A program made the position numbers and the translations under genes. This document shows, piece by piece, positions 18,232-26,964 of a DNA stretch of 52,776 nt. The DNA comes from Acidimicrobiales bacterium (GTDB taxonomy: Bacteria > Actinomycetota > Acidimicrobiia > Acidimicrobiales > RAAP-2). The notes under the pieces were generated by a model. It did not search any database. It saw nothing but the letters and a program-made list of their open reading frames with translations, and had not been told where the DNA came from. The stretch's first letter is position 1; each line of letters opens with the position of its first letter. The DNA lies in the NCBI GenBank assembly GCA_025362585.1, contig JANYFR010000060.1, positions 1 through 52,776 of the forward strand, written 5' to 3'.

Positions 18232-20171
18232 CACGGTCCTTCAGTGACGACGTCGTCTTCGAGCGCCAGCAGCACGGTCCCGCTATCCACCTGTTGTCCC
18301 GTCACCACGAACAGTTCAGTCACCGTGCCCGAACGCGGAGCGCTGATCACGTGCTCCATCTTCATTGCCTCCATCACGACGAGGCTCTGGCCGATCTCGA
18401 CGGTATCGCCAACGCGCACCCCCACGTCGACGATGACCCCGGGCATCGGCGCGACGAGACCCCCGTGAACGGCGTCGACGCCGGGTACCACGAAGCGCGG
18501 AACAATCTCGAAGGTCGCCGTGCCGCGCGCGACCTGCACGTACAGCACGTCGCCGGCGCGCGTGACGCGCGATCGTGCGCGCCGTCCGTCGATTTCGACG
18601 TCGATGTCGAGGTCGCTCCAATCGTGCACGCGCGCGGTACCGTTGCCCACGTCGAAGAGACCATCGCGTCGCGCCCGGTAACGGACCTCGACCTCACGAT
18701 GGGCGAAGCGCAGCGTGACGCTCTGGCGAGGGAGCCGCGCGTTGCGCCAACCGCTCGGGACTGTTGACCAGACTCGGGCCGCCGCGCGATTGGCCCCCTG
18801 GAGCCAGAGAGCGGCCGCGGTGCTCGCCCAGCGGAGTTCGTCGTCGCTCAGTTCCAACGTTCGCGACGGCGCCGCGCGTTCAATGAAGTCGGTCGTGGTG
18901 TCGCCCGCGAGGAAGCGCTCGTGGCGAAGCGTCGCGACCAGGAAGTCACGGTTGGTGACGACGCCGCCCAGGTGCAGCCGTTCGAGGGCGAGGGCCAACT
19001 TGGTCGCCGCCTCGAGGCGCGTCGGGGCGACCGCGATCACTTTGGCGAGGAGTGGATCGAAGGCGACCGTGATGGTCGAGCCCCGCTCGATGCCCGACTC
19101 CCAGCGGACGTACGGTTCATCGGGCGGCTCGAAGGCGGCGACGGTCCCCGTCGCGGGCAAGAAGCCGTTGGCCGGGTCCTCCGCGCAAAGACGGACCTCG
19201 ATCGCCGCACCTTCAAACTCGACGTCGGTCTGGTCGTAGCCGAGGGGCTCGCCCGCGGCGATGCGCAACTGCTCGAGGACGAGGTCCACCCCGGTGACCT
19301 CCTCGGTGACGGGATGCTCGACCTGTAAGCGGGTGTTGACTTCGAGGAAGTAGAAGTGACGAGTCTCGTCGTCGACGAGGAACTCGACGGTGCCGGCCGA
19401 CTGGTAGCCAATGGCCCTGGCCAGTCCGAGGGCCGCCTCCCCGAGGGCGGCGCGCGTCGCCGCGTCGACGATCGGCGACGGCGACTCCTCGACCAGCTTC
19501 TGGTGGCGGCGCTGGATCGAGCATTCGCGCTCACCGAGGTGGACGAGGTTGCCGTAGTGGTCGCCGAGGATCTGCACCTCGACGTGGCGACTTCGCGCGA
19601 CGTAGCGCTCGAAGAAGACGCGGTCGTCTCCGAAGCTGGCGAGCGCCTCGCGACGTGCCGCGGCGACCGATTCGTCGAGTTGGCTTTCGTCGTGGACGAT
19701 CCGCATCCCCTTGCCGCCACCACCGGCGGCGGCCTTTACGAGGAGTGGGTAACCGAGCGCGATTGCGGCGGTGGCGTCTTCAAAAGAGGCGAGGACGGCG
19801 AGCCCGGCCTCGGTCGCGACACGCTTCGCGGCCACTTTGTCGCCCATCGCTTCCATGACGTCGGGAGACGGCCCGACCCAAGTCAGGCCCGCCGCCTGTA
19901 CCCGACGGGCGAATCCCGCGTTCTCCGAGAGGTAGCCGTAACCGGGATGAACGGCCTGCGCGCCACTACGCGCGGCGGCGTCGAGGAGGTCGTCCTGGTC
20001 GAGGTAGCCGCCGGTCAGTCGAACGGCCTCGTCGGCGTCGGCGACGAAGGGGGCCAGCGCGTCGCCGTCAACGTAGACGGCGACGCAGCGTAGACCCACC
20101 GACCGCGCGGCGCGGATGATCCGCCGGGCGATCTCGCCCCGATTGGCGATCAGCAGGGACGTGAAGGTCAC
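18231..20171 (-). CDS. Acyl-CoA carboxylase alpha subunit (biotin carboxylase plus biotin carrier)
   Basis: Carboxylates biotin with ATP and bicarbonate and carries it to the beta subunit. The 646-residue product has the biotin carboxylase half (SLLIANRGEIARRIIRAARS, VHPGYGYLSENAGFARRV, the ATP-grasp glycine loop KAAAGGGGKGMRIV, HLGERECSIQRRHQKLVEE, FLEVNTRLQVEHPVTE). A linker/BT region follows, then a C-terminal biotinyl domain with the target lysine in VVMEAMKMEH (K604). This BC-BT-BCCP order is that of methylcrotonyl-, geranyl- and propionyl-CoA carboxylase alpha chains. It overlaps the beta gene by four bases (GTGA) and the AtuA-like gene by one. The acyl substrate is set by the beta subunit. 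Confidence 0.95.
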   Translation of the reverse strand: MTFTSLLIANRGEIARRIIRAARSVGLRCVAVYVDGDALAPFVADADEAVRLTGGYLDQDDLLDAAARSGAQAVHPGYGYLSENAGFARRVQAAGLTWVGPSPDVMEAMGDKVAAKRVATEAGLAVLASFEDATAAIALGYPLLVKAAAGGGGKGMRIVHDESQLDESVAAARREALASFGDDRVFFERYVARSRHVEVQILGDHYGNLVHLGERECSIQRRHQKLVEESPSPIVDAATRAALGEAALGLARAIGYQSAGTVEFLVDDETRHFYFLEVNTRLQVEHPVTEEVTGVDLVLEQLRIAAGEPLGYDQTDVEFEGAAIEVRLCAEDPANGFLPATGTVAAFEPPDEPYVRWESGIERGSTITVAFDPLLAKVIAVAPTRLEAATKLALALERLHLGGVVTNRDFLVATLRHERFLAGDTTTDFIERAAPSRTLELSDDELRWASTAAALWLQGANRAAARVWSTVPSGWRNARLPRQSVTLRFAHREVEVRYRARRDGLFDVGNGTARVHDWSDLDIDVEIDGRRARSRVTRAGDVLYVQVARGTATFEIVPRFVVPGVDAVHGGLVAPMPGVIVDVGVRVGDTVEIGQSLVVMEAMKMEHVISAPRSGTVTELFVVTGQQVDSGTVLLALEDDVVTEGP

Positions 20172-21811
20172 AGCCGAAAGACCCCGTAACTGGTCGCTCC
20201 CTCGATGGGACGGCTGCGCACGACCGAGAGGCAGAGGCCGAGAACGGTACGGGTGTCGCGTGGGTCGATGATGCCGTCGTCACTGACGGCGCCGGTCGCG
20301 GCGAGGGCGAGTGAGCTCTTCTCCTGGGACGCTTCGACTGCGGCAACGATGGCGCGGTCCTCCTCTTCGTCAAAGGCCAGGCCCTTGCGTTCGGCCTGGC
20401 CCCGGCGCACTTGGCTCATCACCCCCGCGATCTGCTTGGGCCCCATAACGGCGATCTTCGCGGTCGGCCACAGGAAAGTGAACCGGTTGCCGAAGGCGCG
20501 GCCCGACATTCCGTAGGTGCCGGCGCCGTAGGAGGATCCGACAATGAGCGTCAGGTGGGGCACCGTCGAGTTGGTGACGGCGTTCAGCATCTGTGATCCC
20601 TTCTTGATGATGCCCTCGGCCTCGGCGTCCTTACCGACCATGTAGCCGGTGATGTTCTGAATGAAGACGAGCGGTACGTCGATCTGGTTGCAGAGCTGGA
20701 TGAACTGGCCGGCCTTCTCCGCGGCCCGCGGGTGGATGACGCCATTGTTGCCCAGTATCCCGATCGGGTAGCCGTGGACGCTGGCCCAGCCACAGACGAT
20801 GGTGCTGCCGTAGCGGGCCTTGAACTCTTCGAAGCGCGAACCGTCGACGACCCGGGCAATGATGTCGCGCACGTCAACGCTCTGGCGCAGGTCGTGACTC
20901 ACGATTCCTAGTAGGTCCTCGGCGTCGTACGCCGGCTCCTCGACCTCACTGGACGGCGCCGGGCCGTGCTTGCGCCAGTTGAGGTGCGAGACAACCTCGC
21001 GGCACAGACGGATGGCGTCCATCTCGTCCTCGGCAAAATAGTCGCCGAGTCCGGAGACCTCCGCGTGCAGCCGGGCGCCGCCGAGCGTTTCATCGTCGGA
21101 CTCCTCGCCGGTCGCCATCTTTACGAGGGGGGGACCGGCGAGGAAGATCTTCGACTGGTCCTTGACGACAATGTTGTAGTCCGAAAGTCCCGGTTGGTAG
21201 GCGCCGCCAGCAGTGGAGGAGCCAAAGACCACGCAGACGGTGGGGACGCGCATCTTGGACAGTTCGATGAGGTCGTAGAAGAAGCGCCCGCTTTCGGCGA
21301 AGTGGCCCGTGTGCATGCGCCCACCGCCGCTGCCACCAGCGCCGACGCGCAGGTCCGCTCCGGCCGACTCGACGAAACTGACGTAGGGGATCTGATTGTC
21401 GCGGGCGATTTCGAGTGCGCGAGCCCACTTCTTGGCCGAGTAGGCGGTGAGCGCGCCGCCCAGCACCGTGGGATCGTTGCCCATAATGACGCATTCGGTG
21501 CCGGCGATGACGCCAATCCCGACGACCATGCCGCCCCCCATGGCGTAGTCCGAGTCGTAGCCGGCGAGCGCCGAAATCTCCAGGAACGCGCAGTCCGGGT
21601 CGAGGGCCATCGCGATGCGCTCGCGAATCGGCATCTTGCCCCTCGAACGCAGTCGCTCGGTGGCCGTGGCACCCCCGCCGGCGTTCGCTTCGTCGAGCAG
21701 TCCGTCGATCACGCTCAGCTGCTCAATCATGTCCGCCCGGTTCAGCGCGAATGTCTCGGAGCTCGTGTCGAGGGTCGAGGAGAGGGGTGGTGCCAGCAAT
21801 CCTTGCTTCAT
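20168..21811 (-). CDS. Acyl-CoA carboxylase beta subunit (carboxyltransferase), MCC/GCC-like
   Basis: Transfers the carboxyl group from biotin to an acyl-CoA. The 547-residue carboxyltransferase has both halves: N-terminal RGKMPIRERIAMALDPD, FVESAGADLRVGAGGSGGGR, VCVVFGSSTAGGAYQPGLSD and IFLAGPPLVKMATGEE; C-terminal GNNGVIHPRAAEKAGQFIQL, FIQNITGYMVGKDAE and SYGAGTYGMSGRAFGNRF. The motif set matches methylcrotonyl/geranyl-CoA carboxylase beta chains better than acetyl- or propionyl-CoA types. It leads the operon. The neighbouring hydratase and AtuA-like genes point to a gamma-carboxylation of a 3-methyl-2-enoyl-CoA; this is inferred. Confidence 0.93.
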   Translation of the reverse strand: MKQGLLAPPLSSTLDTSSETFALNRADMIEQLSVIDGLLDEANAGGGATATERLRSRGKMPIRERIAMALDPDCAFLEISALAGYDSDYAMGGGMVVGIGVIAGTECVIMGNDPTVLGGALTAYSAKKWARALEIARDNQIPYVSFVESAGADLRVGAGGSGGGRMHTGHFAESGRFFYDLIELSKMRVPTVCVVFGSSTAGGAYQPGLSDYNIVVKDQSKIFLAGPPLVKMATGEESDDETLGGARLHAEVSGLGDYFAEDEMDAIRLCREVVSHLNWRKHGPAPSSEVEEPAYDAEDLLGIVSHDLRQSVDVRDIIARVVDGSRFEEFKARYGSTIVCGWASVHGYPIGILGNNGVIHPRAAEKAGQFIQLCNQIDVPLVFIQNITGYMVGKDAEAEGIIKKGSQMLNAVTNSTVPHLTLIVGSSYGAGTYGMSGRAFGNRFTFLWPTAKIAVMGPKQIAGVMSQVRRGQAERKGLAFDEEEDRAIVAAVEASQEKSSLALAATGAVSDDGIIDPRDTRTVLGLCLSVVRSRPIEGATSYGVFRL

Positions 21812-22113
21812 GGCCTGATACTAGTTACGGCGCTGAACTGGGAATTTAACCTGGGCGGTCGGGCCAGTTCGAGCTGTCGCACCGCGGGGGCCGCTCGATG
21901 GGACGACGCTGGTGAGCGGCGGGAGGTTACGATTGGCCCGCCCTTCGGCGCGAACGCGGCGTCGTCGACTTTCACGATCGTGATCGCTCGAATGAAGAGG
22001 TTCTCGATCGTGCAGTAGTCCGGGGCACGCCCACGAAGATACTTTCCGTTGGCGCCGCGTGCACTGGTCCCAGTGGACGGCGCACCGTTGGCCGTGGTGA
22101 CCGGCACCGTTAA

Positions 22114-22151
22114 CCACGTGACCGACGCCTTTGGTGGCGTCGGTCACGTGG
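22114..22151. repeat. Perfect 16-bp inverted repeat with 6-base loop
   Basis: Arms CCACGTGACCGACGCC (22114-22129) and its exact complement (22136-22151) flank the loop TTTGGT. No U-run follows on either strand. It could be a bidirectional terminator-like hairpin, an operator, or a relic of a former gene end. It lies about 100 bases before rpiB and 300 before the carboxylase operon, an odd place for a terminator. Confidence 0.75.
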
Positions 22152-22200
22152 AGCGTGCACGAACGAGATGGTGACGTCGTGCGCGGTGACACGTCGGGGG

Positions 22201-22226
22201 AAGCCTCGGTTCAGCCACCAAGGCTT
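22201..22226. repeat. Imperfect 10-bp inverted repeat upstream of rpiB
   Basis: AAGCCTCGGT (22201-22210) and ACCAAGGCTT (22217-22226) pair with one mismatch around a 6-base loop. It lies 30 bases before the rpiB start, so in the mRNA or promoter region it could act as an operator or leader hairpin. Confidence 0.5.
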
Positions 22227-22255
22227 CTTGATAGTGGACGGGTAGGGTTGTGACG

Positions 22256-22717
22256 ATGCGCGTCGCCCTGGGATCTGATCACGCCGGGTATGAGTTGAAG
22301 GCCCTTCTGGCGTACCAGCTCCGTGAGTGGGGCCACGAGGTCGTTGATCTCGGCGCCGCGAGTGCCGAGCAGTCGGTTGACTATCCCGACTTCGGTGCCG
22401 CCGTAGGACGTTGCGTGAGCGCCGGTGAAGCCGACCTCGGCGTCGCGGTCTGTGGAACCGGCATCGGCATCGCGATCGCCGCCAACAAGGTGCCCGGCAT
22501 TCGTGCCGCGGCCGCGCACGACGTGACGTCCGCCCACCTGTCGCGCGAGCACAATCACGCCAACGTCCTCTGCCTCGGAGCGCGGGTGATCGGGCCCTCC
22601 GTTGCTGTCGACGCCCTCGAGGCCTGGCTCTTGGCGACGCCGGCCGTCGGACGCCACGCCGGGCGCGTCGCCAAGATTGACGCGCTCGAAATGCTCGTTG
22701 CCACTGAGGAAAGGTAG
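22256..22717 (+). CDS. rpiB: Ribose-5-phosphate isomerase B
   Basis: Interconverts ribose 5-phosphate and ribulose 5-phosphate in the pentose phosphate pathway. The 153-residue RpiB/LacAB fold shows LGSDHAGYELKALL, VDYPDFG, the phosphate/active loop CGTGIGIAIAANKVPGIRAA with the catalytic Cys, and SREHNHANVLCLGARV. ATG 22256 is preferred; a GTG two codons earlier lacks advantage. It is followed closely by glyA, probably in the same transcript. Confidence 0.95.
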   Translation: MRVALGSDHAGYELKALLAYQLREWGHEVVDLGAASAEQSVDYPDFGAAVGRCVSAGEADLGVAVCGTGIGIAIAANKVPGIRAAAAHDVTSAHLSREHNHANVLCLGARVIGPSVAVDALEAWLLATPAVGRHAGRVAKIDALEMLVATEER

Positions 22718-22722
22718 CTCCC

Positions 22723-24012
22723 ATGGGTACGTCCCCGTTCGACTCTTGGATCACCAACGACGATGAAGTCACGTCGCTCCTGCGCCAAGAGTGGGACCGC
22801 CAGACGACCACGTTGCAGCTGATCGCCAGTGAGAACTTTGCGTCACCGGCCGTGCTGGCGGCGACCGGATCGATCCTGACGAACAAGTACGCCGAGGGCT
22901 ACCCGGGTCGGCGCTACTACGGCGGCAATCAGATCGTTGACGAAGTCGAAGACCTCGCCCGTCGACGCCTGACGGCGCTCTTTGGGGCCGACCACGCCAA
23001 CGTGCAGCCCCACAGTGGCGCCAACGCCAACGTCGCGGTCTATCAGGCGCTACTCGAACCTGGAGACGTGATCCTCGCCATGCGTCTCGACCAGGGTGGC
23101 CACCTCACCCACGGTTCGCCGGCCTCAATCACTTCGAAGTGGTGGCACTTCGTCTCCTACGGCGTCACCCCGAGGTGCGACGACCCGCAGGCCCCCGGGG
23201 AGATGATCGACTTCGACAACGTTCGTGACCTGGCCCTGGCGCACCGTCCCAAGATGATCCTCGCGGGGGCGACCGCCTATTCACGACGAATTGATCCGGC
23301 GCCGTTTCGAGAGATTGCCGACGAGGTCGGGGCCCTCTTGATGTTCGACTCGGCGCACGTCGCCGGACTCATCGCCGGCGGCTCGCACCCTAATCCCATT
23401 CCCTACTCGGACGTCGTCACGTTCACCACCCACAAGACGCTTCGCGGTCCCCGCGGTGGTGCGATTCTCTGTCGCGAGGAGCACGCCAAGAAGATCGACT
23501 CGGCAGTCTTCCCCGGTCAACAGGGCGGTCCGATGGAGCACTCCATCGCCGCGAAGGCCGTCGCCTTCAAGGAGGCGTCGCTCCCGGGCTTCGCGCTCTA
23601 CACCGAACAGATCGTGTCGAATGCCCGAGCCTTTGGGGCGGCGCTCGCGGGCGAGGGGTTTCGCAACGTCTCGGGCGGAACCGAAAATCACATGGTCCTG
23701 TTGGACCTGCGCGAGTTCGACGAGGAACTGACCGGCAAGGTGGCCCAGGAGGTCCTCGACCGTGCCGGTATCACCACCAATCGCAACACCATCCCCGACG
23801 ACCAGCGCAGCCCCTTCATCACCTCGGGCCTGCGCGTCGGGACCGCCGCCCAGACGACCGCCGGAATGAAGGAGGGCGAGTTCGCCACCGTCGCGTCATT
23901 GATGGCCGAGGCGCTGCGTCACCGGGACGACGACACGGTGATTGCTCGGGTGCGCCACGACGTCGCCACGCTGTGCGGCGATTTCAATCCCTACGGCACG
24001 TTCACGAAGTAG
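22723..24012 (+). CDS. glyA: Serine hydroxymethyltransferase
   Basis: PLP enzyme converting serine and tetrahydrofolate to glycine and 5,10-methylene-THF. The 429-residue product shows QLIASENFASPAVL, TNKYAEGYPGRRYYGG, VQPHSGANANVAVY, MFDSAHVAGLIAGG, the PLP lysine in FTTHKTLRGPRGG (K238) and GITTNRNTIP. A strong GAGGAAAGG lies before the ATG, overlapping the end of rpiB. Confidence 0.97.
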   Translation: MGTSPFDSWITNDDEVTSLLRQEWDRQTTTLQLIASENFASPAVLAATGSILTNKYAEGYPGRRYYGGNQIVDEVEDLARRRLTALFGADHANVQPHSGANANVAVYQALLEPGDVILAMRLDQGGHLTHGSPASITSKWWHFVSYGVTPRCDDPQAPGEMIDFDNVRDLALAHRPKMILAGATAYSRRIDPAPFREIADEVGALLMFDSAHVAGLIAGGSHPNPIPYSDVVTFTTHKTLRGPRGGAILCREEHAKKIDSAVFPGQQGGPMEHSIAAKAVAFKEASLPGFALYTEQIVSNARAFGAALAGEGFRNVSGGTENHMVLLDLREFDEELTGKVAQEVLDRAGITTNRNTIPDDQRSPFITSGLRVGTAAQTTAGMKEGEFATVASLMAEALRHRDDDTVIARVRHDVATLCGDFNPYGTFTK

Positions 24013-24015
24013 TCC

Positions 24016-25158
24016 GTGCACAACATCGTTGACTACGTCGCGGTCCTCGTGGTGGCGGTGATCGTGACGTTGGTGGCGAACATTCCGGCTCGGCGAATCT
24101 CGATGCGTATTGGCTACGCCGCCCAGCCCGACGAACGAAAAGTCCACCAGGTGGTGACGCCCTACGGCGGGGGTGCCGCGATGCTGGTCGGGTTCTGCAT
24201 CGCGCTGATCGTCGCCTTCGCCATTCCGACGCTCCGCGGGGTCATCACGTCGAGCCACGAAATGCTCGGCGTGCTGCTCGCGGCCGGCGTCATCTTCGTC
24301 GTCGGCGTGCTCGACGACTTTCGCGAGATGAGCGCCCCGGCGAAGGTCGCCGGTCAGTTCCTCGCGGCATCGATCCTCTACTTCAGCGGCGCCACGATGT
24401 ATCAGTTGAAGCTGCCGTTCGCGGGCTTCGTGGTGCTGGGCCCCTCGATCCTGCCGATCATCACCGCCGTGTGGGTCTTCGCGTTATCGAACGCGGTCAA
24501 TTTAATTGATGGTCTCGACGGGCTCGCCGGCGGCATCGTCGCGATCGCCTCGGGCACGCTCTGTCTCTACGGCCTTCGACTCGAGGATCTCGGTCTCCTG
24601 CCAGTCACCAACGTCGGACCGTTGATCGCTGCGTTGACCTGCGGCATCTGTCTCGGCTTCCTGCGGGACAATTTTCACCCCGCCAAGCTATTCATGGGCG
24701 ACGCCGGCGCGCTGATGCTGGGCCTCTTGATGAGCGCCTCGACCATGGTGATTGGCGGAAGGACGCCGCCCGCGAGCGGCGTGACGTTCTTCTTCTTCGC
24801 TCCTCTGCTGATCCCGGTCTTTATCCTCGGCGTACCCCTCATCGACGCGGTCTGGGCGTTCGTGCGACGTACGGCGTCGGGCCAGGGTTTCCACACCCCC
24901 GATAAGAACCACATCCACCACCGGCTGATGCGCCTCGGCCACGGGCACCGCCGCACGGTGATCATCCTGTGGCTCTGGACGGCGCTGCTCTGCGGGTTCG
25001 TCCTCGTCCCCCTCTTCGACACCCAAGCGAACGTGTTCATACCGCTCGGCGTCGGCCTTCTGCTCGTCGGTCTCTTCACCTGGTTCAATCCTCTCGTCAT
25101 CCGTCGCATCGCCCATCGCGACGTCGATGAACCGGACGAGGAGCGGCTGGTCCGGTGA
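24016..25158 (+). CDS. wecA: Undecaprenyl-phosphate sugar-1-phosphate transferase (WecA/TagO family)
   Basis: Polytopic membrane enzyme moving a GlcNAc-1-phosphate (or similar) onto undecaprenyl phosphate, starting synthesis of wall-linked glycans. The 380-residue product has about ten hydrophobic segments. It carries the DD motif in VVGVLDDFREM (D100-D101), NAVNLIDGLDGLAGG (DGLDG at 165-169), FMGDAGALMLG and the WecA-type HIHHR (299-303). The sugar is not certain from sequence. GTG 24016 lies three bases after glyA; the 3' end overlaps the next gene (GTGA). Its position before the ATP synthase genes is the usual actinobacterial one. Confidence 0.93.
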   Translation: MHNIVDYVAVLVVAVIVTLVANIPARRISMRIGYAAQPDERKVHQVVTPYGGGAAMLVGFCIALIVAFAIPTLRGVITSSHEMLGVLLAAGVIFVVGVLDDFREMSAPAKVAGQFLAASILYFSGATMYQLKLPFAGFVVLGPSILPIITAVWVFALSNAVNLIDGLDGLAGGIVAIASGTLCLYGLRLEDLGLLPVTNVGPLIAALTCGICLGFLRDNFHPAKLFMGDAGALMLGLLMSASTMVIGGRTPPASGVTFFFFAPLLIPVFILGVPLIDAVWAFVRRTASGQGFHTPDKNHIHHRLMRLGHGHRRTVIILWLWTALLCGFVLVPLFDTQANVFIPLGVGLLLVGLFTWFNPLVIRRIAHRDVDEPDEERLVR

Positions 25159-25412
25159 GTGACGACGACGACGACGTCGTCACGCCCCTTACGCCTGAAC
25201 AGGGAAAACTGCCAGTCAAGGAGCTGCCCGGCGCCGTGGCATTTACGTCGATGGGCCTCACGGCGGCCATCCTCATTGGACTCGGCCTCGTTGGGGGGTT
25301 GGGTGCTGACCGCGAGTGGCACAGCGCGCCGTGGGGTTTGCTAATCGGGATAGCATTGGGAACGGTCGCCGCCGTGGTGAGCGTAGTGCAGCAAGTCCGG
25401 CGTTTCCTTTAG
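25155..25412 (+). CDS. Small membrane protein at the head of the ATP synthase operon (AtpZ/AtpI-type)
   Basis: The 85-residue product has an acidic N-terminus and two predicted membrane helices (about 29-50 and 60-80) separated by a short loop (GADREWHSAPWG), the size and shape of AtpZ-like proteins thought to assist Fo assembly or Mg2+ supply. GTG 25155 overlaps the wecA stop. It is separate from the larger AtpI-like gene that follows. Function is inferred from position and topology. Confidence 0.75.
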   Translation: MSDDDDDVVTPLTPEQGKLPVKELPGAVAFTSMGLTAAILIGLGLVGGLGADREWHSAPWGLLIGIALGTVAAVVSVVQQVRRFL

Positions 25413-25425
25413 AAACCCACTGCTC

Positions 25426-25833
25426 GTGCTAGATAACCTCCCCACCGACACCCTCCCACGCCTACTTCGTCGCACCACTCTTTCGGCAGTGGCTGCGGGC
25501 ATCGTCGGCTTCATCGTCGCGCTCCTCGTCGCGCCGCCACTGGCCGCACTCGGACTCGTGCTCGGTGTCGGCCTGGCGGTGGTGAATTTGCGATTCCTCG
25601 ATAGTCAGGCGGCCAAGGTGGAACTCCGGGGCGAGCAGAGCACGAAGGCGGTCCGGCGTCAGCTGGGAAGTAGAACGACGGTGCGCCTGGCGGCCATGAC
25701 GGCGGTCGTCCTCGTCGCCGTGTTTCTGAACGCTCCACTGGGAATCGGTATTGTGTCAGGGCTTGTTGTTTATCAAATTGTGTTCGTCATCAACGTTCTG
25801 CGTGCGGTGGCTGGATCCGGAGGAGCTGAGTGA
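25426..25833 (+). CDS. atpI: ATP synthase subunit I-like membrane protein
   Basis: The 135-residue product has four hydrophobic segments (about 18-36, 40-57, 85-102, 106-127) with a charged cytoplasmic loop, like AtpI-family proteins encoded ahead of atpB and implicated in c-ring assembly. GTG 25426; no strong ribosome site. Its stop overlaps the atpB GTG (GTGA), so it is coupled to the Fo genes. Confidence 0.8.
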   Translation: MLDNLPTDTLPRLLRRTTLSAVAAGIVGFIVALLVAPPLAALGLVLGVGLAVVNLRFLDSQAAKVELRGEQSTKAVRRQLGSRTTVRLAAMTAVVLVAVFLNAPLGIGIVSGLVVYQIVFVINVLRAVAGSGGAE

Positions 25834-26612
25834 AGACGTTGGTGGCGGTGAAGACCATTGAGGTTGGCGTCCACCCGCAACTGCACGTTCTTGGCCTGAC
25901 GCTCGATTACGACGTCGTACTGTCGACACTCTTGGCCATGGCGATCTTCATCTTTCTCGGCTTCCGGATGCGCGCGAAAGTCACCGACGGCGTCCCGGGC
26001 AAGTTGCAACTGTTCTGGGAGATATTGGTCGAGCAGGTGACCGAGTTGGCCCAGTCCGCGATCGGTCCGAGGGGACGGCGGTTCGTGCCCATCGGAGTTA
26101 CCGTCTTCCTCTTCATTTTGATCAGTAACTGGATTGGCTTTATCCCGTCGGCGATGCACCCCGGGGTCTCCGGCGAGATTCTGCCGGCGCCGACCAGCGA
26201 CGTCAATCTCCCTCTCGCGATGGCGCTCCTCGTGATCATCTGGGCGCACGTGGAAGCCTTCCGGGCCCGAGGTTTCGTCGGCTACTTCAAGCACTACACC
26301 AAGCCGTACGCCGCGTTGACACCCATCAACCTCGTCGAAGAGATCACCAAGCCGATCACGTTGACGTTTCGACTCTTCGGCAACCTGTTCTCGGGCGGAC
26401 TCATGATCGTGGTCGTGGCCGCGCTGGCGCCAATCGCCCTGGGACCGTTCGAGATCATCTGGAAGCCCTTCGACCTGTTCATTGGTCTGATCCAGGCATT
26501 CATCTTCATGCTGCTGACCATCATGTACTTCGGTATGGCGATGAGTCACGACGAGGAGCACGAAATCGAGCACGAAGAACTCCAACTCGCAACATTTGAA
26601 GCCGCACACTAA
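25830..26612 (+). CDS. atpB: ATP synthase subunit a
   Basis: Fo proton-channel subunit facing the c-ring. The 260-residue product has five to six membrane helices, the [15 protein letters not shown] segment, and the essential arginine in [15 protein letters not shown], with the final helix pair containing [19 protein letters not shown]. The C-terminus is unusually His/Glu-rich ([14 protein letters not shown]). GTG 25830 overlaps the preceding stop. Confidence 0.96.
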   Translation: MKTLVAVKTIEVGVHPQLHVLGLTLDYDVVLSTLLAMAIFIFLGFRMRAKVTDGVPGKLQLFWEILVEQVTELAQSAIGPRGRRFVPIGVTVFLFILISNWIGFIPSAMHPGVSGEILPAPTSDVNLPLAMALLVIIWAHVEAFRARGFVGYFKHYTKPYAALTPINLVEEITKPITLTFRLFGNLFSGGLMIVVVAALAPIALGPFEIIWKPFDLFIGLIQAFIFMLLTIMYFGMAMSHDEEHEIEHEELQLATFEAAH

Positions 26613-26635
26613 AACCAACCAGGAGGAATAGAACC

Positions 26636-26899
26636 ATGGCAGCACAAACCATTGCAGGCGCAATCAGCATTGCCGGTGCACTCGTCGGCGGCGGTCTCGC
26701 CCTGGGCGGTGGCGCGATCGGTGCGGCGATTGGTGACGGACTGGCCGGTAGTCAGACGATCGCGGCCATTGCTCGCCAGCCCGAGATTGAGAACAAGGCC
26801 CGTCAGTACTTCTTCTTGACGGTGGGCTTAGTGGAGGCGATGTACTTCATCAACCTCTTGTTCATGGTCGTCTTCGTCTACGTCTTCAAGAAGCAATAG
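26636..26899 (+). CDS. atpE: ATP synthase subunit c
   Basis: The c-ring hairpin of 87 residues. Helix 1 carries the glycine-rich packing motif ([18 protein letters not shown]), the loop contains ARQPE, and helix 2 has the proton-carrying Glu in VGLVEAMYF (E67). No Na+-type ligand pattern is evident around the Glu, so proton coupling is likely. A strong AGGAGG precedes the ATG. Confidence 0.96.
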   Translation: MAAQTIAGAISIAGALVGGGLALGGGAIGAAIGDGLAGSQTIAAIARQPEIENKARQYFFLTVGLVEAMYFINLLFMVVFVYVFKKQ

Positions 26900-26964
26900 C
26901 CCCGACGCCGTTGGCCCACGGGCCCGACGGCGTGCATCGTCCTACAGAGAGAAGGTCCAACGAG

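Larger units (their letters stand above)
21812..22255. other. Divergent intergenic region between the carboxylase operon and rpiB, with two hairpins
   Basis: About 440 bases. Apart from the inverted repeats listed separately (22114-22151 and 22201-22226), I see no gene with a start, ribosome site and recognisable product. Open frames on both strands are Arg-rich or broken. The region must hold the promoters of both divergent units. It is also one border of the block that interrupts the conserved tsaC-to-ATP-synthase order, so it may contain degraded sequence. Confidence 0.45.

Noticed and set aside
16690-18468. A 592-codon plus-strand frame opposite the AtuA-like gene
   Set aside because: Antisense shadow of a conserved gene; no start context or domain.
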